Below are positions 26,159-34,987 of a stretch of DNA of 64,000 nt, one piece after another (within the stretch, counting starts at the first letter, position 1; every line of letters begins with the position of its first letter). Under the pieces are notes generated by a model. The model was not told the origin of the DNA. It searched no databases and saw only the letters and a program-made list of their open reading frames with translations. A program made the translations under genes and the position numbers. Origin of the DNA: [Collinsella] massiliensis (lineage in GTDB: Bacteria > Actinomycetota > Coriobacteriia > Coriobacteriales > Coriobacteriaceae); contig CAPI01000126.1 of the NCBI GenBank assembly GCA_000333815.1, positions 1-64,000 on the forward strand, read 5' to 3'.

Positions 26159-26860
26159 ATGTACCTATCACGAGTTACCTTGAGCCTATCGCGCGTTGAT
26201 GCCATCGCGTTCGCAAGCTCGCCGTATCGGATTCACGCCGCGGTCGAGCAGGCCTTTCCGCCCCAAGCTGCGCGGACGACGGATCGAGGAAGGATCCTCT
26301 GGCGCTTGGATGAGGTACCCGGCGCCGTGGACGAGGCGTGGCTCTATGTGCTGAGCCCGGAGCGCCCCGACCTCACGCATATCTGCGAGCAGGCGGGGAT
26401 GCCGGGGAGCCCCTCATGGGTTACCAAGGCGTACGCTCCTGTGCTCGAGCGCATCGCTTCCGGGCAGCTTTGGCAGTTCAGGCTCAAGGCGAATCCGGCG
26501 CGCAAGGTGTTCGTCGATAAGGGGACGCGCGCCCGCGAAGGCGTCGTCGGAACGATCCAGGGACATGTGACCGAGGCTCAGCAGCGATCCTGGCTGCTTG
26601 ACCGTGCCGAGGCCCATGGGTTCCGCATCGCGCAAACGGAAGAGGGCTTTGATCGGCTTGTCGTGTCGCACCGGAAGCGCGAGGTGTTCAAGCGGAAGGA
26701 AGGCGTGGTCACGCTTACGACCGCCCAGTTCGATGGCGTGCTCGAGGTGACCGACGCCGAGGCGTTCCGGCATGTGCTCGGGTTCGGCCTGGGGCGTGCG
26801 CGCGGCTTCGGGTGCGGTCTCATGACGATCGCGCCCGCGGGGGAATCCTGCCATGCATGA
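26159..26860 (+). CDS. casE: crRNA endoribonuclease Cas6e (CasE)
   Basis: The 233-residue protein starts MYLSRVTLSLSR and has the family pattern YRIHAAVEQAFP near residue 23, the probable catalytic His lying in this stretch, LWQFRLKANPARK and the C-terminal glycine-rich loop GFGLGRARGFGCGLM. Cas6e cuts pre-crRNA at the 3' base of each repeat hairpin and stays bound to the crRNA 3' end. The gene follows cas5 by eight bases and overlaps cas1 by eight. Its RNA target class is the CCCC/GGGG stem, which also occurs once in the cse1 leader. Confidence 0.95.
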   Translation: MYLSRVTLSLSRVDAIAFASSPYRIHAAVEQAFPPQAARTTDRGRILWRLDEVPGAVDEAWLYVLSPERPDLTHICEQAGMPGSPSWVTKAYAPVLERIASGQLWQFRLKANPARKVFVDKGTRAREGVVGTIQGHVTEAQQRSWLLDRAEAHGFRIAQTEEGFDRLVVSHRKREVFKRKEGVVTLTTAQFDGVLEVTDAEAFRHVLGFGLGRARGFGCGLMTIAPAGESCHA

Positions 26861-27854
26861 CGGAACCGACGACACGCGCTTGAGTGACGCTGCCGCAGGG
26901 GGCGGTGCGACCCCGTCCACCGTCCCTCCCGTTCTGGCGGACCTCGTTCGCGCGGACGAGCGCATTTCGTTTCTGTATTTCGAGCACTGCGTGGTAAACC
27001 AAGCGGAGAACGCTATCGCCATCACCGACGATGAGGGAACGATACGCGTCCCGGTTGCCACGCTCGGCGTATTGATGCTGGGCCCGGGCACTACCATCTC
27101 TCATAAGGCTATGGCGACGATAGGGGAGAATGGCGCGAGCGTGGTATGGGTGGGCGAACGCGGTGTGAGGATGTATGCATCGGGACGCCCGCTCACCCAT
27201 TCGAGTCGCCTGCTCGTGCGCCAGGCCCGTCTTGTTTCGAATACGAGGACGCGCTTGGCCGTCGCGCGACGGATGTATCAGATGCGCTTCCCAGACGAGG
27301 ACGTGAGCTCTCTCGCTATGCAGCAGCTACGCGGCCGCGAAGGAGCGCGTGTGCGCAAGGTGTACGGGCACTGGTCAAAGGAGACGGGTGTCGAGTGGAA
27401 GCGGCGCGACTTCGATCCCGACGATTACGATACCGGCTCGGAGATCAACAAGGCGCTTTCTGCCGCCCACGCATGCTTATATGGAATCACCCATGCGGTC
27501 ATCGTCGCGCTGGGCTGCTCTCCCGGTTTGGGATTCGTTCATACGGGTCATGAGCGCTCGTTTGTATACGACATCGCAGACCTATATAAGGCCGAGCTTT
27601 CGATTCCCGTGGCATTTCGCACGACGGCTGCGAAGCCTGATGATATCGGTGCGGCGACGCGAAAGAATATGCGGGACGCCCTGTATGACCTTTCCATCAT
27701 GAAGCGCATGGTATCTGATATCACCCATTTGCTCATGGAAGAGGATGGGGAAGCTGATGCCGATGAATCTGACGAGCTGTGGTTGTGGGACGAGAAGCTC
27801 GGCGAGGTTGCGGCGGGCACGCTATATGCAGACGCTGCGGAGGGTGATGCGTGA
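26853..27854 (+). CDS. cas1: CRISPR integrase Cas1 (type I-E)
   Basis: The 333-residue protein has the Cas1e beta-sandwich (VATLGVLMLGPGTTISHKAMATIGENGASVVWVGE) and the helical catalytic domain. The metal ligands are Glu in QLRGREGARVRKVY, His in FVHTGHERSF and Asp in VYDIADLYKAE. With Cas2 it inserts new spacers at the leader end. The N-terminus has an extra stretch of about 25 Gly/Ala/Thr-rich residues before the conserved part. The gene overlaps cas6e by eight bases and its TGA overlaps the cas2 start. Confidence 0.96.
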   Translation: MHDGTDDTRLSDAAAGGGATPSTVPPVLADLVRADERISFLYFEHCVVNQAENAIAITDDEGTIRVPVATLGVLMLGPGTTISHKAMATIGENGASVVWVGERGVRMYASGRPLTHSSRLLVRQARLVSNTRTRLAVARRMYQMRFPDEDVSSLAMQQLRGREGARVRKVYGHWSKETGVEWKRRDFDPDDYDTGSEINKALSAAHACLYGITHAVIVALGCSPGLGFVHTGHERSFVYDIADLYKAELSIPVAFRTTAAKPDDIGAATRKNMRDALYDLSIMKRMVSDITHLLMEEDGEADADESDELWLWDEKLGEVAAGTLYADAAEGDA

Positions 27855-28213
27855 TGGTCGTGATGGTGCTGACTGCCTGTCCGACGGGCGTGCGCGGTGA
27901 TTTGACTCGATGGTTGCTTGAGATTGCTCCCGGGGTGTTTGTAGGGAGGCTGTCCGCGCGGGTGCGGACGCGGCTTTGGCTCCGTGTGTGCTCCCTCATG
28001 AAATCTGGCAGAGCGATCATGGTTTATAGCGCACGTAATGAGCAGCACCTTGAGTTCGAGGTGTTCCAACCCGACTGGAAACCGGTGGATTGCGATGGGG
28101 TGAGACTCATCAAACGTCCCGCCGGCACCGATGATGCGACGCTGATGGGGTCTTTGCCATCGGGTTGGAGCAGCGCTTCGAAGTATCGGAGGGCGCGTAA
28201 GTATCGCGGTTGA
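27854..28213 (+). CDS. cas2: CRISPR adaptor Cas2 (type I-E, CasF-like)
   Basis: The 119-residue protein matches Cas2e: MVVMVLTACPTGVRGDLTRWLLEIAPGVFVG then VRTRLWLRV and the end RARKYRG. It bridges two Cas1 dimers in the spacer-integration complex. No DnaQ domain is fused to it, but a separate DnaQ-like protein is encoded before cas3. The ATG overlaps the cas1 stop (GTGATGG). The stop codon TGA lies in the TTGACC hexamer that starts the array leader. Confidence 0.95.
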   Translation: MVVMVLTACPTGVRGDLTRWLLEIAPGVFVGRLSARVRTRLWLRVCSLMKSGRAIMVYSARNEQHLEFEVFQPDWKPVDCDGVRLIKRPAGTDDATLMGSLPSGWSSASKYRRARKYRG

Positions 28214-28281
28214 CCCAAACTTCGCTCGATATAATGAAGCGGAATACTGAGGCGCCCCGCGATGTTAGCAGGTATCGAAGT
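28214..28281 (+). promoter_or_regulatory. CRISPR leader with TATAAT promoter element
   Basis: The 68 bases between cas2 and the first repeat hold a perfect TATAAT at 28230-28235. TTGACC at 28210-28215 overlaps the cas2 stop, but the spacing of 14 is short, so the true -35 may lie a few bases upstream. Transcription would begin near 28242. The first repeats next to this side are the most uniform and the far ones the most decayed, which confirms this as the leader end. Confidence 0.7.
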
Positions 28282-31200
28282 GTGCTCCCCGCACACGCGG
28301 GGATGATCCCGGGCAGGGCTTCAGCTCTTCCATTCCTCCACCGTGCTCCCCGCACACGCGGGGATGATCCCGCCCCGAGCACCTCGGCCGCCTCTTCAAG
28401 CACGTGCTCCCCGCACACGCGGGGATGATCCCGACACGTGGTACGAGACCGGTTTCGACCGTCAGTGCTCCCCGCACACGCGGGGATGATCCCTATTCAC
28501 CGGCGATGACGTTGAACGGCTTATCGTGCTCCCCGCACACGCGGGGATGATCCCGTTGATGCGATCGACCTCGGTGTGCTCGATGGGTGCTCCCCGCACA
28601 CGCGGGGATGATCCCCTGGGGCTCAATCCACCTAATGGGCGCATATCGTGCTCCCCGCACACGCGGGGATGATCCCGAGGATTCGCGCCACCTGCGCCCA
28701 TGGGAGTTGTGCTCCCCGCACACGCGGGGATGATCCCTGCGACGGGAGGGCATGTTGACGGCACGCGAGGTGCTCCCCGCACACGCGGGGATGATCCCAC
28801 GTTCCTCATCCACTCGGGGCGGCCGAGGCCGTGCTCCCCGCACACGCGGGGATGATCCCCGGCGGTTGCCGGTGGTGTCCGTGAGGAACGCGTGCTCCCC
28901 GCACACGCGGGGATGATCCCCTGCCGCCGGGCGTGTCGCCCGAGGACATCGAGTGCTCCCCGCACACGCGGGGATGATCCCGCTCCGGTTCGCCATGTTT
29001 TTACCGTCTGAGCGTGCTCCCCGCACACGCGGGGATGATCCCCTGCGCGAGGTCGATGAGGATGCGAAAGCATGGTGCTCCCCGCACACGCGGGGATGAT
29101 CCCGCCAAGGCCGCGGAGATGCTTGCCTCGACCCGGTGCTCCCCGCACACGCGGGGATGATCCCCCGGAGATGGAGCCGCGCGACCTGCTCGCCAAGTGC
29201 TCCCCGCACACGCGGGGATGATCCCGATCGCGGATGGGACGTCGACGCCATGGCGCAGTGCTCCCCGCACACGCGGGGATGATCCTACCTTGCGACGTTC
29301 GCAAGTGGTGCCATAGCCGTGCTCCCCGCACACGCGGGGATGATCCCCGCGTGGGAGTCCCGAACCCTCCAGCTCGAACGTGCTCCCCGCACACGCGGGG
29401 ATGATCCCCGGCGGCAGTCTGCCAATCCATCGCACCGCCTGTGCTCCCCGCACACGCGGGGATGATCCCGTAGCCGGCCCGAACGACCACGTCGGCTTCG
29501 TGTGCTCCCCGCACACGCGGGGATGATCCCAACTCCTCGAACCCCTGGACGGTCTACCCCAAGTGCTCCCCGCACACGCGGGGATGATCCCAGGAACAGG
29601 GCGCCGTGGTCGCGCTCCAGCTTGTGCTCCCCGCACACGCGGGGATGATCCTTCGTCAAGCATGGTCTGTCCTTCCTATCCGTCGTGCTCCCCGCACACG
29701 CGGGGATGATCCCCAGCCGGGAACCCCAAACCATCGACCTCGAACGTGCTCCCCGCACACGCGGGGATGATCCCTCCCTATGGATGTCCTGCAGCCTGTA
29801 CATGAGGTGCTCCCCGCACACGCGGGGATGATCCCTGCAAGCACAACGGCGTGCGCGTCTACGGCTAGTGCTCCCCGCACACGCGGGGATGATCCCGGCC
29901 GTCCGCGCCCGTGGTGTTGAACTCGATGGTGCTCCCCGCACACGCGGGGATGATCCCCACGCGGGCGACGAACGACTCGCCCACGCCGAGTGCTCCCCGC
30001 ACACGCGGGGATGATCCCTACGAGTATCACGAGGGTGTAGTCGCAAAGTCGTGCTCCCCGCACACGCGGGGATGATCCCTACGAGTATCACGAGGGTGTA
30101 GTCGCAAAGTCGTGCTCCCCGCACACGCGGGGATGATCCCATCCTAGGACTCATCTCCGGTGGTGCCACCCTGTGCTCCCCGCACACGCGGGGATGATCC
30201 CAGCCCCGGGCTCGCGCCCATCATCTCCGCCTTGTGCTCCCCGCACACGCGGGGATGATCCCTCACCCACGAGCGCCCCGACAGTTGGGAGCGCGTGCTC
30301 CCCGCACACGCGGGGATGATCCGAGGAGGAGTACTACGACAAGAAGGAGGGCGCGGTGCTCCCCGCACACGCGGGGATGATCCCCTTCTTGACGAGCGTG
30401 AAAGCCTGGGCAAGAGTGCTCCCCGCACACGCGGGGATGATCCAGCGCATCGCCGAGATCTCGCCGACCTTCGGGAGTGCTCCCCGCACACGCGGGGATG
30501 ATCCCCTTCTTGACGAGCGTGAAAGCCTGGGCAAGAGGTGCTCCCCGCACACGCGGGGATGATCCCCGATCGCGCGACCTCCTCGTATCTGCTCGCTCGT
30601 GCTCCCCGCACACGCGGGGATGATCCCCTAATCCTCGGCGGAAACTGGCCGCTCGGTGAGTGCTCCCCGCACACGCGGGGATGATCCCACCATCACGCGA
30701 AAACTGCGCGAATACCACGCGTGCTCCCCGCACACGCGGGGATGATCCCAGCGCGCCCTCCTCCGGGATGTGCCGGAGCTCGTGCTCCCCGCACACGCGG
30801 GGATGATCCTCCCAGACGGGTATGCGCGATATGGGGCGCAAGGTGCTCCCCGCACACGCGGGGATGATCCCTTCACGCCGACCTCGACCTTGCCGTGCCT
30901 CCAGTGCTCCCCGCACACGCGGGGATGATCCCATGAAGGCACGTGTCATCGACGAGCGCGACGCGTGCTCCCCGCACACGCGGGGATGATCCTACACGAC
31001 CGCCGCGCGTCGTGATGCGTATATTGTGCTCCCCGCACACGCGGGGATGATCCCAGCGAAATGGAGTTGAAAGATTACTACCGTAAGTGCTCCCCGCACA
31101 CGCGGGGATGATCCTTAACGCGGGCGATGAAAATGGCCAATAAGGAGGTGCTCCCCGCACACGCGGGGATGATCCCCATAAGCAGTCGGTCGCATGCAGT

Positions 31201-33169
31201 TCGCAGACGTGCTCCCCGCACACGCGGGGATGATCCCCATGCCAGGAAGAATTCATGCCCTCCGATATAGTGCTCCCCGCACACGCGGGGATGATCCCGG
31301 TCACCGGAATCGAACGCATGGATCCGGAAAGTGCTCCCCGCACACGCGGGGATGATCCCGAGCAATCGCATTTGATTCCAGATAAAGCCGAGTGCTCCCC
31401 GCACACGCGGGGATGATCCCTACCAGGCGTTCTCGGCCGAGGCCATCATGGCGTGCTCCCCGCGCACGCGGGGATGATCCCACGTAGGGCAACGCGTTAA
31501 ATCGCTGCTAGATGTGCTCCCCGCGCACGCGGGGATGATCCCGCTCCCACGTCTCGCCGCCGTCCTCGCTCACCGTGCTCCCCGCGCACGCGGGGATGAT
31601 CCCAGCCCCTGCCGCTCCTCGTTCTCGATGTACTCGTGCTCCCCGCGCACGCGGGGATGATCCCAGGGGTGCTCCGCGATACGAGTGCTTCGTCGAGTGC
31701 TCCCCGCGCACGCGGGGATGATCCCTACATGCCCGGCTTCTGCGCATGGATGGCCGGGTGCTCCCCGCGCACGCGGGGATGATCCCACACCTCTAACGAC
31801 CGAGACATGCCGAACGAGGTGCTCCCCGCGCACGCGGGGATGATCCCTCAGCCGCCCTCACGTCGCCGCCGACGGCCTTGTGCTCCCCGCGCACGCGGGG
31901 ATGATCCCGGCAGCACGACAGCCTGAAGCGCGCGATCATGGTGCTCCCCGCGCACGCGGGGATGATCCCGCCGTGGCGGAGACGATGGGATACGGCTCCT
32001 CGTGCTCCCCGCGCACGCGGGGATGATCCCCGGTTCGACGGCGAGCCCGACTGCTTGAGGGGATGATCCCACGGCGGCGGAGATACGCGCGTACGCGGAG
32101 AGGTGCTCCCCGCGCACGCGGGGATGATCCCAGACCCGGGCTCACCCCCATCGTCTCCGCTTTGTGCTCCCCGCGCACGCGGGGATGATCCCGTGCGGAA
32201 CCGCGGCGGTCGCATCGTGAACACGTGCTCCCCGCGCACGCGGGGATGATCCACGTCTAGGTCGATGGCGAAGACGCCGCCGGACGGGTGCTCCCCGCGC
32301 ACGCGGGGATGATCCCGACGAGGTCGTTTCGCTTCTGCCCCTGCGTCCGTGCTCCCCGCACACGCGGGGATGATCCCGCTTGCGGCGCGGTCGTGACCGG
32401 GAAGACCCGGTGTTCCCCGCGCACGCGGGGATGATCCCTACACCGATAACTCAATCAGCGCAGACTACAGGTGCTCCCCGCACACGCGGGGATGATCCCG
32501 ACGTGCGCACGGCGGCGGTGACGCTCACGCTGTGCTCCCCGCACACGCGGGGATGACCCCGGTACCGACCCCGTGGGGATACGCCGTCGTGCGTGCTTCC
32601 CGCTCACGCGGGGATGATCCCCCGCCGAACCCGAACTACCCGGATGGCGAGCCGTGCTCCCCGCGCACGCGGGGATGATTCCGGGAAGTCAAGCTGGGTA
32701 ATCTCCGGGCTGTCGTGCTCCCCGCGCACGCGGGGATGATCCCATCCGCATGCCGTACCGCGAGTACGCGGCGGAGTGCTCCCCGCGCACGTGGGGATGA
32801 TCCCGCCTTGGCCACGCCGGAGTTCTTGGGGTTGGTGTGCTCCCCGCGTATGCGGGGATGATCCCGTGTTGATCTCCGTCACCTAGATGTAGGAGTCGTG
32901 CTCCCCGCTTATGCGGGGATGATCCTGGCGCGGGGACGCGCATGTACCAGAAGATCATGTGCTCCCCGCGCACGTGGGGATGATCCCACGTTGCAGAAGA
33001 CCTTGCGCTTCGTCTCTTGGTGTTCCCCGCGTATGCGGGGATGATCCGTACGACACCGAGACGGCTGAGGAGGTCGCCGAGTGCTCCCCGCGCATGCGGG
33101 AATGATCCCTTCGACTACGACATTCAGAAGGTGCACGATGAGTGCTCCCCGCGCACGCGAGGATGGTTC
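28282..33169 (+). CRISPR. Type I-E CRISPR array, 81 repeats and 80 spacers
   Basis: The repeat is 28 bases, GTGCTCCCCG then CACACGC then GGGGATGATCC, with period 61 (33-base spacers). I followed every unit: repeats 1-35 at exact 61-base steps from 28282, then 30416, 30477, 30538 and on to 32002. A truncated repeat lies at 32059-32069, and the series continues 32103 to 33142. Exceptions are a 32-base spacer at 30384, the deletion near 32059 and a 35-base spacer at 32253. Repeats 1-52 have A at position 12, repeats 53-67 mostly G, and older ones are mixed with point changes. The last repeat (33142-33169) is degenerate, as at a trailer end. Long open frames rich in HPRVCGEH across this stretch are translations of the repeats, not genes. 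Confidence 0.99.
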
Positions 33170-33201
33170 GTAAAAAAGAAAAAATGGGATGTAATCTAAA
33201 A

Positions 33202-33245
33202 AGCGCTCGAATCCCATTCCCGTTTCGGATAGGAGTTCGAGCGCT
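33202..33245. terminator. Inverted repeat after the CRISPR array
   Basis: AGCGCTCGAA and TTCGAGCGCT pair perfectly across a 24-base loop, and an overlapping AGGAG/CTCCT pairing is possible. No T-run follows on the plus strand. It may end array transcription or that of the convergent acpS gene, or both. Confidence 0.4.
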
Positions 33246-33304
33246 CCTATATTTCAGCACTGCCCACGCGTACGGAGCAACCCCTTATCGCAGCCCCGTC
33301 ACCC

Positions 33305-33721
33305 TCAAACCACCACCGCAAACGCAATCGCGAGGTCGGCTTCGTTGCTGATGCTCACTAATATATGGCGCACGCCGGCCTGCTCGCAGATGCGCGCGAG
33401 CTCGGGCGTCATCTGCACGTGGGGGCTGCCGTCGTCCGCGGCGAGCGTCTCGACCAGTCTCAAATCGAACGTGCCTGCCTCCGTCAGATGCGCGAGCGCT
33501 TTGAACACGGCTTCCTTCGCCGCGAACCTGCCCGCCAGATACGAGGCACGCCCCGCACCCCGCTCCGCGGCCCCGGCCCGCTCGCGCGCCGTGAACGTCC
33601 GCGCGGTGAACCCGTCCGCCTCGCGGTCGAGACGCCCGATCTCGCTGATAGTGACCGCGTCGACCCCGATGCCGCGGGGCGTGCCGGCTCCGTCCATGAC
33701 AACCTCGCTCGCCTCAGCCAT
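33305..33721 (-). CDS. acpS: Holo-[acyl-carrier-protein] synthase
   Basis: The protein of about 138 residues has both phosphopantetheinyl transferase motifs: GIGVDAVTISEIGRL near the start and GRFAAKEAVFKAL in the middle. AcpS moves 4'-phosphopantetheine from CoA to acyl carrier protein, making it active for fatty acid synthesis. The start is uncertain. MAEASEVV was chosen, but no clear ribosome site is seen; an inner ATG (MDGAGTPRG) nine codons later is possible. It ends the defence region and faces the array. Confidence 0.88.
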   Translation of the reverse strand: MAEASEVVMDGAGTPRGIGVDAVTISEIGRLDREADGFTARTFTARERAGAAERGAGRASYLAGRFAAKEAVFKALAHLTEAGTFDLRLVETLAADDGSPHVQMTPELARICEQAGVRHILVSISNEADLAIAFAVVV

Positions 33722-33769
33722 CCAACACATCCGACGCTATTGTACGGCGAGTGAGGCCATCCGGGCAGT

Positions 33770-34060
33770 CTAGGTGAGGATGCGCTCCCATTCGGGGTGC
33801 TTCTCGAACCAGTGCACGGCGTAGCTGCAGGTGGGACGCGCCCTCCGACCGTTGCGCTCGAGCTCGCGCGCGCATGCGTCCATGAGCTTGCCGGCCATGC
33901 CCAGCCCGCGCAGGCTCGGGTCCACGAAGGTATGGTCAATATCCACGACGCCCTTGTCGCACGCGGGGAAGGTGACCTCGGCGGCCGCCTTGCCGTCATC
34001 CCCGAGAAGGCGGATGGCGTTCTCCTCGATGGTGAACTGCGGTTCGCGCTGCTCGTCCAT
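33770..34060 (-). CDS. Small GNAT-type N-acetyltransferase (YjdJ-like)
   Basis: The 96-residue protein is a minimal GNAT fold of the YjdJ type: beta strands at the N-terminus (IRLLGDDGKAAAEVTF), VVDIDHTFVDPSLRGLGMAGKLMDA with the acetyl-CoA loop R-x-x-G-x-A/G, and the end PTCSYAVHWFEKHPEW. Family members of this size may acetylate small molecules or proteins; the substrate is unknown. The gene lies 12 bases after the glutaredoxin-like gene and is likely in one operon with it. Confidence 0.85.
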   Translation of the reverse strand: MDEQREPQFTIEENAIRLLGDDGKAAAEVTFPACDKGVVDIDHTFVDPSLRGLGMAGKLMDACARELERNGRRARPTCSYAVHWFEKHPEWERILT

Positions 34061-34072
34061 GACCGACCTCCT

Positions 34073-34384
34073 CTAGAAGATGGGGCAGGCCGCGCCGTTA
34101 TCGAGCTCCGCCTGCTCCTCGGGCGACACGCTCGGCGCCGCGCCGTCGGCGAACTCCTTGCCCAGGTACGCGATGATGTCGTCCGACTCGTACATGGGCG
34201 CGCCGTCGATGAACAGGCACGGCACCTGCGCCTTGCCGCCCACGCGTTCGAGCGTGGCGCGCGCCTCGGTGTCGGCCGTGATGTCGCGCAGCGGCAGCTC
34301 GATGTCGTGCTGGCTCATATAGAGGAGCACCTTGCGGCAGTAGGGGCAGGTCGGCATGATGTAGAGCTCGTAGGTGGTTGCCAT
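34073..34384 (-). CDS. Glutaredoxin-like protein
   Basis: The 103-residue protein has a thioredoxin fold with the CPYC active site (YIMPTCPYCRKVLLYM), the cis-Pro region GKAQVPCLFIDG and APMYESDDIIAYLGKEF, as in glutaredoxins and glutathione S-transferase N-terminal domains. It probably reduces disulfides in the cytoplasm. Actinobacteria usually lack glutathione, so the reducing partner is unclear. The end carries an unusual extra Cys (NGAACPIF). AAAGGAG precedes the ATG. Confidence 0.88.
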   Translation of the reverse strand: MATTYELYIMPTCPYCRKVLLYMSQHDIELPLRDITADTEARATLERVGGKAQVPCLFIDGAPMYESDDIIAYLGKEFADGAAPSVSPEEQAELDNGAACPIF

Positions 34385-34807
34385 GGCGGCTCCTTTCGGA
34401 ATGCGGGGCGTGGAGCGCCTCCGCTGGAGAATATGTTGCCTCTCTTGTCCCCAATTCTGCCGTTGGTAAGCACGAGGCGCGTCGAAACGGGCGGCTGCTG
34501 CCCGCAGGCTTGAGCGGCTTGCGAGATTCGTCGCGCTCTAACGCGGAAGAACCCGTTCCGGATGGGCCGTCTGCCAATTCACGTGCCTAAATTTGTCAAC
34601 TTTAGGCGCGAGGCTCCTTGCTGAGTGTGCTTCATGCGTAAAGTTGACAGTTTTGTGCCCGAAGCGTGGCATTGCGGCTCGCACACGAAGCGCCCGCCGC
34701 AGCCCACCGCCACCCCGCACCCCGCGCCCGCCCCACGCCCCCAACCCCCAGCTCAGCCTCCCAATGCGAAGACTTTGTGGAGCCTTATGGATACGCCCGC
34801 GCCCGTG
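34385..34807. other. Intergenic region with nested inverted repeats
   Basis: About 420 bases without a credible gene. GCCTAAA/TTTAGGC (34585-34607) forms a small hairpin, and the overlapping TGTCAACTTTA (34594-34604) pairs with TAAAGTTGACA (34639-34649). The two hairpins exclude each other. TTGACA inside the last arm could also be a -35 element. The usual first gene of the S10 operon, rpsJ, is not here. Confidence 0.5.
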
Positions 34808-34968
34808 TATACTACTGAAGCTGTGCCTTTATGGGGAGGATTCTGCCTCGAAGCTGCGCCGATGGGTTGCAAGGCAACGCGCGGGGGAGAACTCGAACCG
34901 GCGGCACGCATGTCAGTAGTGGTCCGCTGGGGGCGAGCGCAAGGGGTGCTCGCGGGTCCCATGACCAC
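34808..34968 (+). promoter_or_regulatory. Promoter and structured leader of rplC
   Basis: TATACT at 34808-34813 is a good -10 element with only a weak -35. The following leader of about 170 bases ends in a large hairpin: GTGGTC (34919-34924) with GACCAC (34963-34968), and inside it CGAGC (34934-34938) with GCTCG (34948-34952). It lies just before the ribosome site of rplC. This is where ribosomal operons often carry autoregulatory structure, so binding of L4 or another product is plausible but unproven. Confidence 0.45.
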
Positions 34969-34987
34969 CGAGGGTTAGGATCATTGA

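Noticed and set aside
27854-28213. A Cas2-DnaQ fusion or a Cas4 gene in the adaptation module.
   Set aside because: Cas2 ends at residue 119 without an extra domain, and no RecB-like Cas4 motif was seen. The exonuclease is a separate gene before cas3.
28462-31406. Several open frames of 170-356 codons rich in DHPRVCGEH and SSPRVRGA on the minus strand.
   Set aside because: They are translations of the CRISPR repeats. The 61-base period shifts the reading frame through all three frames, and no real gene is present.
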